Assembly: GCA_910578455.1 (NCBI GenBank)
Contig: CAJTQA010000020.1
Coordinates: 1 to 55,536, forward strand
DNA: 55,536 bases
Origin: an uncultured Dorea sp.
Lineage (GTDB): Bacteria > Bacillota > Clostridia > Lachnospirales > Lachnospiraceae
Direction of reading: 5' to 3'
The notes under the pieces were generated by a model. That model was not told where the DNA came from and did no database searches. It saw only the letters and a program-made list of their open reading frames with translations. The translations under genes and the position numbers were made by a program. Below are positions 55,448 through 55,536 of this stretch, piece by piece; positions within the stretch are counted from its first letter, which is position 1; the number at the start of each line of letters is the position of its first letter.

Positions 55448-55536
55448 TCCCTTCATAACACAAAAAAACCTTGAATAATCACAATGTCATTAACTTAAGA
55501 AAAAGAACAATACCAGATAGCTTTACCCCTTTCCTT

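Noticed and set aside
1..55536. CRISPR arrays, tRNA and rRNA genes
   Set aside because: No regularly spaced repeats and no tRNA or rRNA sequence patterns were noticed on either strand; a covariance-model scan was not possible here.

Overview
The window looks like a chromosomal segment of a Gram-positive Clostridia member, most likely family Lachnospiraceae. The basis is gene content and order: polyphosphate:AMP phosphotransferase, dgt, dnaG, rpoD, trmK and a Nif3-like gene in one run; a long Prs homologue; a two-domain nucleoside kinase; strong AGGAGG-type ribosome binding sites; and moderate GC. The taxonomic call is inference.

Layout. 1-2.8 kb: prs (+) facing a membrane-anchored, cell-wall-binding peptidoglycan or polysaccharide deacetylase (-). 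2.9-9.7 kb: a minus-strand amino-acid operon, leuB-ilvD-ilvB-serC-serA, with a readable promoter before leuB. 9.8-30.4 kb: a 14-gene minus-strand surface-glycan operon, mostly with overlapping or nearly abutting genes, ending in a good terminator. It encodes UDP-ManNAcA synthesis (wecB, wecC), a cytidylyltransferase/oxidoreductase fusion, LicD, a CDP-glycerol-transferase-like/propeller protein, a pyruvyltransferase, a radical SAM protein, a CgeB-like glycosyltransferase, a heparinase-like protein, and a family of deacetylase-Rossmann-methyltransferase proteins in three fused or split versions. It has no visible flippase, polymerase or priming transferase.

30.4-33.6 kb: the most unusual part. 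At the head of the glycan operon lie, in transcription order, a tyrosine integrase gene broken at a 9-A tract and bracketed by two perfect 28-bp inverted repeats (each a 10-5-10 dyad), then a full-length TnpB homologue that appears to lack all three RuvC catalytic residues, then a roughly 200-nt GC-rich region able to form many hairpins. This could be a recombinational switch plus a nuclease-dead RNA-guided regulator placed to control surface-glycan expression; that interpretation is a hypothesis.

33.6-38.5 kb (-): YczE-like membrane protein, deoD, yajC, tgt, and an L,D-transpeptidase. 38.7-40.4 kb (+): aroC and an XRE regulator. 40.5-51.8 kb (-): a hybrid histidine kinase, a uridine-kinase-like protein, and the nif3/trmK/rpoD/dnaG/dgt/polyphosphate phosphotransferase run. 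52-53.3 kb (+): a MATE exporter. 53.4-55.1 kb (-): a Y-family DNA polymerase with a YolD-like small partner. The last 0.4 kb holds only a probable fragment of an XRE regulator. No rRNA, tRNA or CRISPR array was seen.
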